Assembly: GCF_000969835.1 (NCBI RefSeq)
Contig: NZ_KQ033912.1
Location: forward strand, 1,873,920-1,937,919
Source: Parabacteroides goldsteinii DSM 19448 = WAL 12034
Lineage (GTDB): Bacteria > Bacteroidota > Bacteroidia > Bacteroidales > Tannerellaceae
Direction: 5' to 3'
DNA length: 64,000 bases
In this document: one piece after another, positions 63,197 through 64,000 of the stretch
Position numbering within the stretch: position 1 is the first letter of the stretch
Layout of the letters: the number at the start of each line of letters is the position of its first letter
The notes under the pieces: generated by a model
Database searches by the model: none
What the model was told of the DNA's origin: nothing
The model's input: the letters and a program-made list of their open reading frames with translations, nothing else
Translations under genes and position numbers: made by a program

Positions 63197-64000
63197 TTAA
63201 ATTACTTTATGGTTAATCCTTCTTAAAACAAAAGAAAACAGCTCTTTAAAAATCACAGAATCAAAATACCAAAGTAAAAACACATAAACAGAAGCTGTTA
63301 TTAATATTTTTAGAATTAGCACTATATATATATTAAAAAATAAATTCGTAATAAAATAAGCAATCATTATTGACAAAATCGAAAATAACAAATAAGGAAA
63401 CATATCTTTTATCAAAACAAAAAGACTAATTTTCAGTATTTTATTACAATTATAATGCCAATATAACAAAGCGATATAGTAAGAAATGATATATCCAAAT
63501 ACCATCTGATATATGCCTAAAGGTAATAAGAATATTATCAAAACCAACTGCACTAACCCAATAGAAACAACCCCATATAGATAGACATTCGATTTATTGT
63601 GGCTCAGTAACAAATTAGTATACAACAACCATAAGAAAGCGACTGCTCCCCATAAACAAAAGACTTGAAGAAATGGAACACTTGGCAACCATTTCTCACC
63701 AAGTAAAATAGAAATAAAGTCTTTAGCAATAAATGCTAATCCTAGCATTGTAGGAAAAGAAATAAATGCTCCAAATCGGACTAATTTTCTAAAGACTTTT
63801 CGTTGCCTCTCAATTTCACCTGAGACTTGTACCAAAACAGGTTGAGCAATATTATTTATCACCCCACCAATTAACAAATCTCCCATATTTTTCCATTTCA
63901 AGCCTTGTGAATAATACCCCAGTTGCGTAGGATTATAGAATTTGCCAATAATAACCGAAAATATATTATTATTGATCTGAGTAAAGATATTAGTTAAAAT
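63197..64000 (-). CDS. Wzx-type polysaccharide flippase, C-terminal part (runs off the window)
   Basis: Open on the reverse strand from the right edge (64000) to 63197, 267 residues, with no start in the window. The opening residues ILTNIFTQINNNIFSVIIGKFYNPTQLGYYSQGLKWKN are the conserved segment of MOP-superfamily lipopolysaccharide flippases. Eight or so hydrophobic helices follow (FGAFISFPTMLGLAFIAKDF, VFCLWGAVAFLWLLYTNLLL, VVSIGLVQLVLIIFLLPLGIY and more). Wzx moves the undecaprenyl-linked repeat unit across the inner membrane, indicating a Wzx/Wzy-type assembly; no Wzy polymerase is visible within the window. Confidence 0.93.
   Translation of the reverse strand: MLTNIFTQINNNIFSVIIGKFYNPTQLGYYSQGLKWKNMGDLLIGGVINNIAQPVLVQVSGEIERQRKVFRKLVRFGAFISFPTMLGLAFIAKDFISILLGEKWLPSVPFLQVFCLWGAVAFLWLLYTNLLLSHNKSNVYLYGVVSIGLVQLVLIIFLLPLGIYQMVFGYIISYYIALLYWHYNCNKILKISLFVLIKDMFPYLLFSILSIMIAYFITNLFFNIYIVLILKILITASVYVFLLWYFDSVIFKELFSFVLRRINHKVI

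Overview
The window looks like chromosomal DNA from a gut member of the Bacteroidales, most like Parabacteroides. This is inferred from three SusC/SusD-type outer-membrane pairs, an ECF sigma/FecR pair feeding a SusC with an STN domain, promoters of the Bacteroidetes TAnnTTTG type, a class I fumarase, and a protease ending in a T9SS-like sorting domain. No 16S gene is present, so the genus is a guess.

Layout. 1-12.1 kb: the end of one SusC, its SusD and a serine-type sulfatase form one polysaccharide-utilisation cassette. A second follows: XRE regulator (reverse strand), ECF sigma, FecR anti-sigma, STN-SusC and SusD. 12.2-24.6 kb is mostly core genes: a membrane protein, tRNA-CAU, prfB with its programmed +1 frameshift, an acyl-CoA synthetase, PadR/PspC, an IS110/IS1111 insertion sequence, HIT/greA, a TlpA-like lipoprotein and pnp. 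24.7-30.4 kb holds a third SusC/SusD operon with a small accessory lipoprotein (reverse strand). 30.4-44.7 kb is again mostly housekeeping: fumarase, a secreted protease, an abundant TPR lipoprotein, typA, rpsO, an XRE-cupin regulator with an acyl-CoA synthetase, and ahcY. 44.8-47.6 kb carries hddA-gmhA-hddC-gmhB, the complete set for GDP-D-glycero-alpha-D-manno-heptose from sedoheptulose 7-phosphate. 47.6-64 kb is a reverse-strand surface-polysaccharide locus. Transcribed from the right, it runs: Wzx flippase, exostosin-like protein, FkbM methyltransferase, glycosyltransferases, CapK, CapA, a 3,4-ketoisomerase plus aminotransferase pair for a dTDP-3-amino-3,6-dideoxyhexose, a broken glycosyltransferase, a GT2, YfhO, a decayed AlbA_2 gene and another GT2. 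The DNA from about 53.5 kb rightwards is visibly more AT-rich than the core part, suggesting an exchangeable capsule/O-antigen region.

Most notable signals. (1) The IS at 18203-19649 can be delimited by a 7-bp repeat, and its 3' non-coding end contains a loop whose two segments match the two IS ends in the geometry expected of a bridge (seeker) RNA. (2) A 38-bp tandem duplication at 53712-53787 frameshifts a capsule glycosyltransferase; removing one copy restores a 312-residue ORF exactly. (3) Several intergenic regions carry dense self-complementary arrays, notably eleven GTTTCC/GGAAAC half-sites alternating at 10/12-bp spacing before ahcY, and mutually exclusive long hairpins before hddA. 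(4) Palindromic candidate operators lie at the XRE/ECF divergent region, at the padR promoter, and twice upstream of the third susC.
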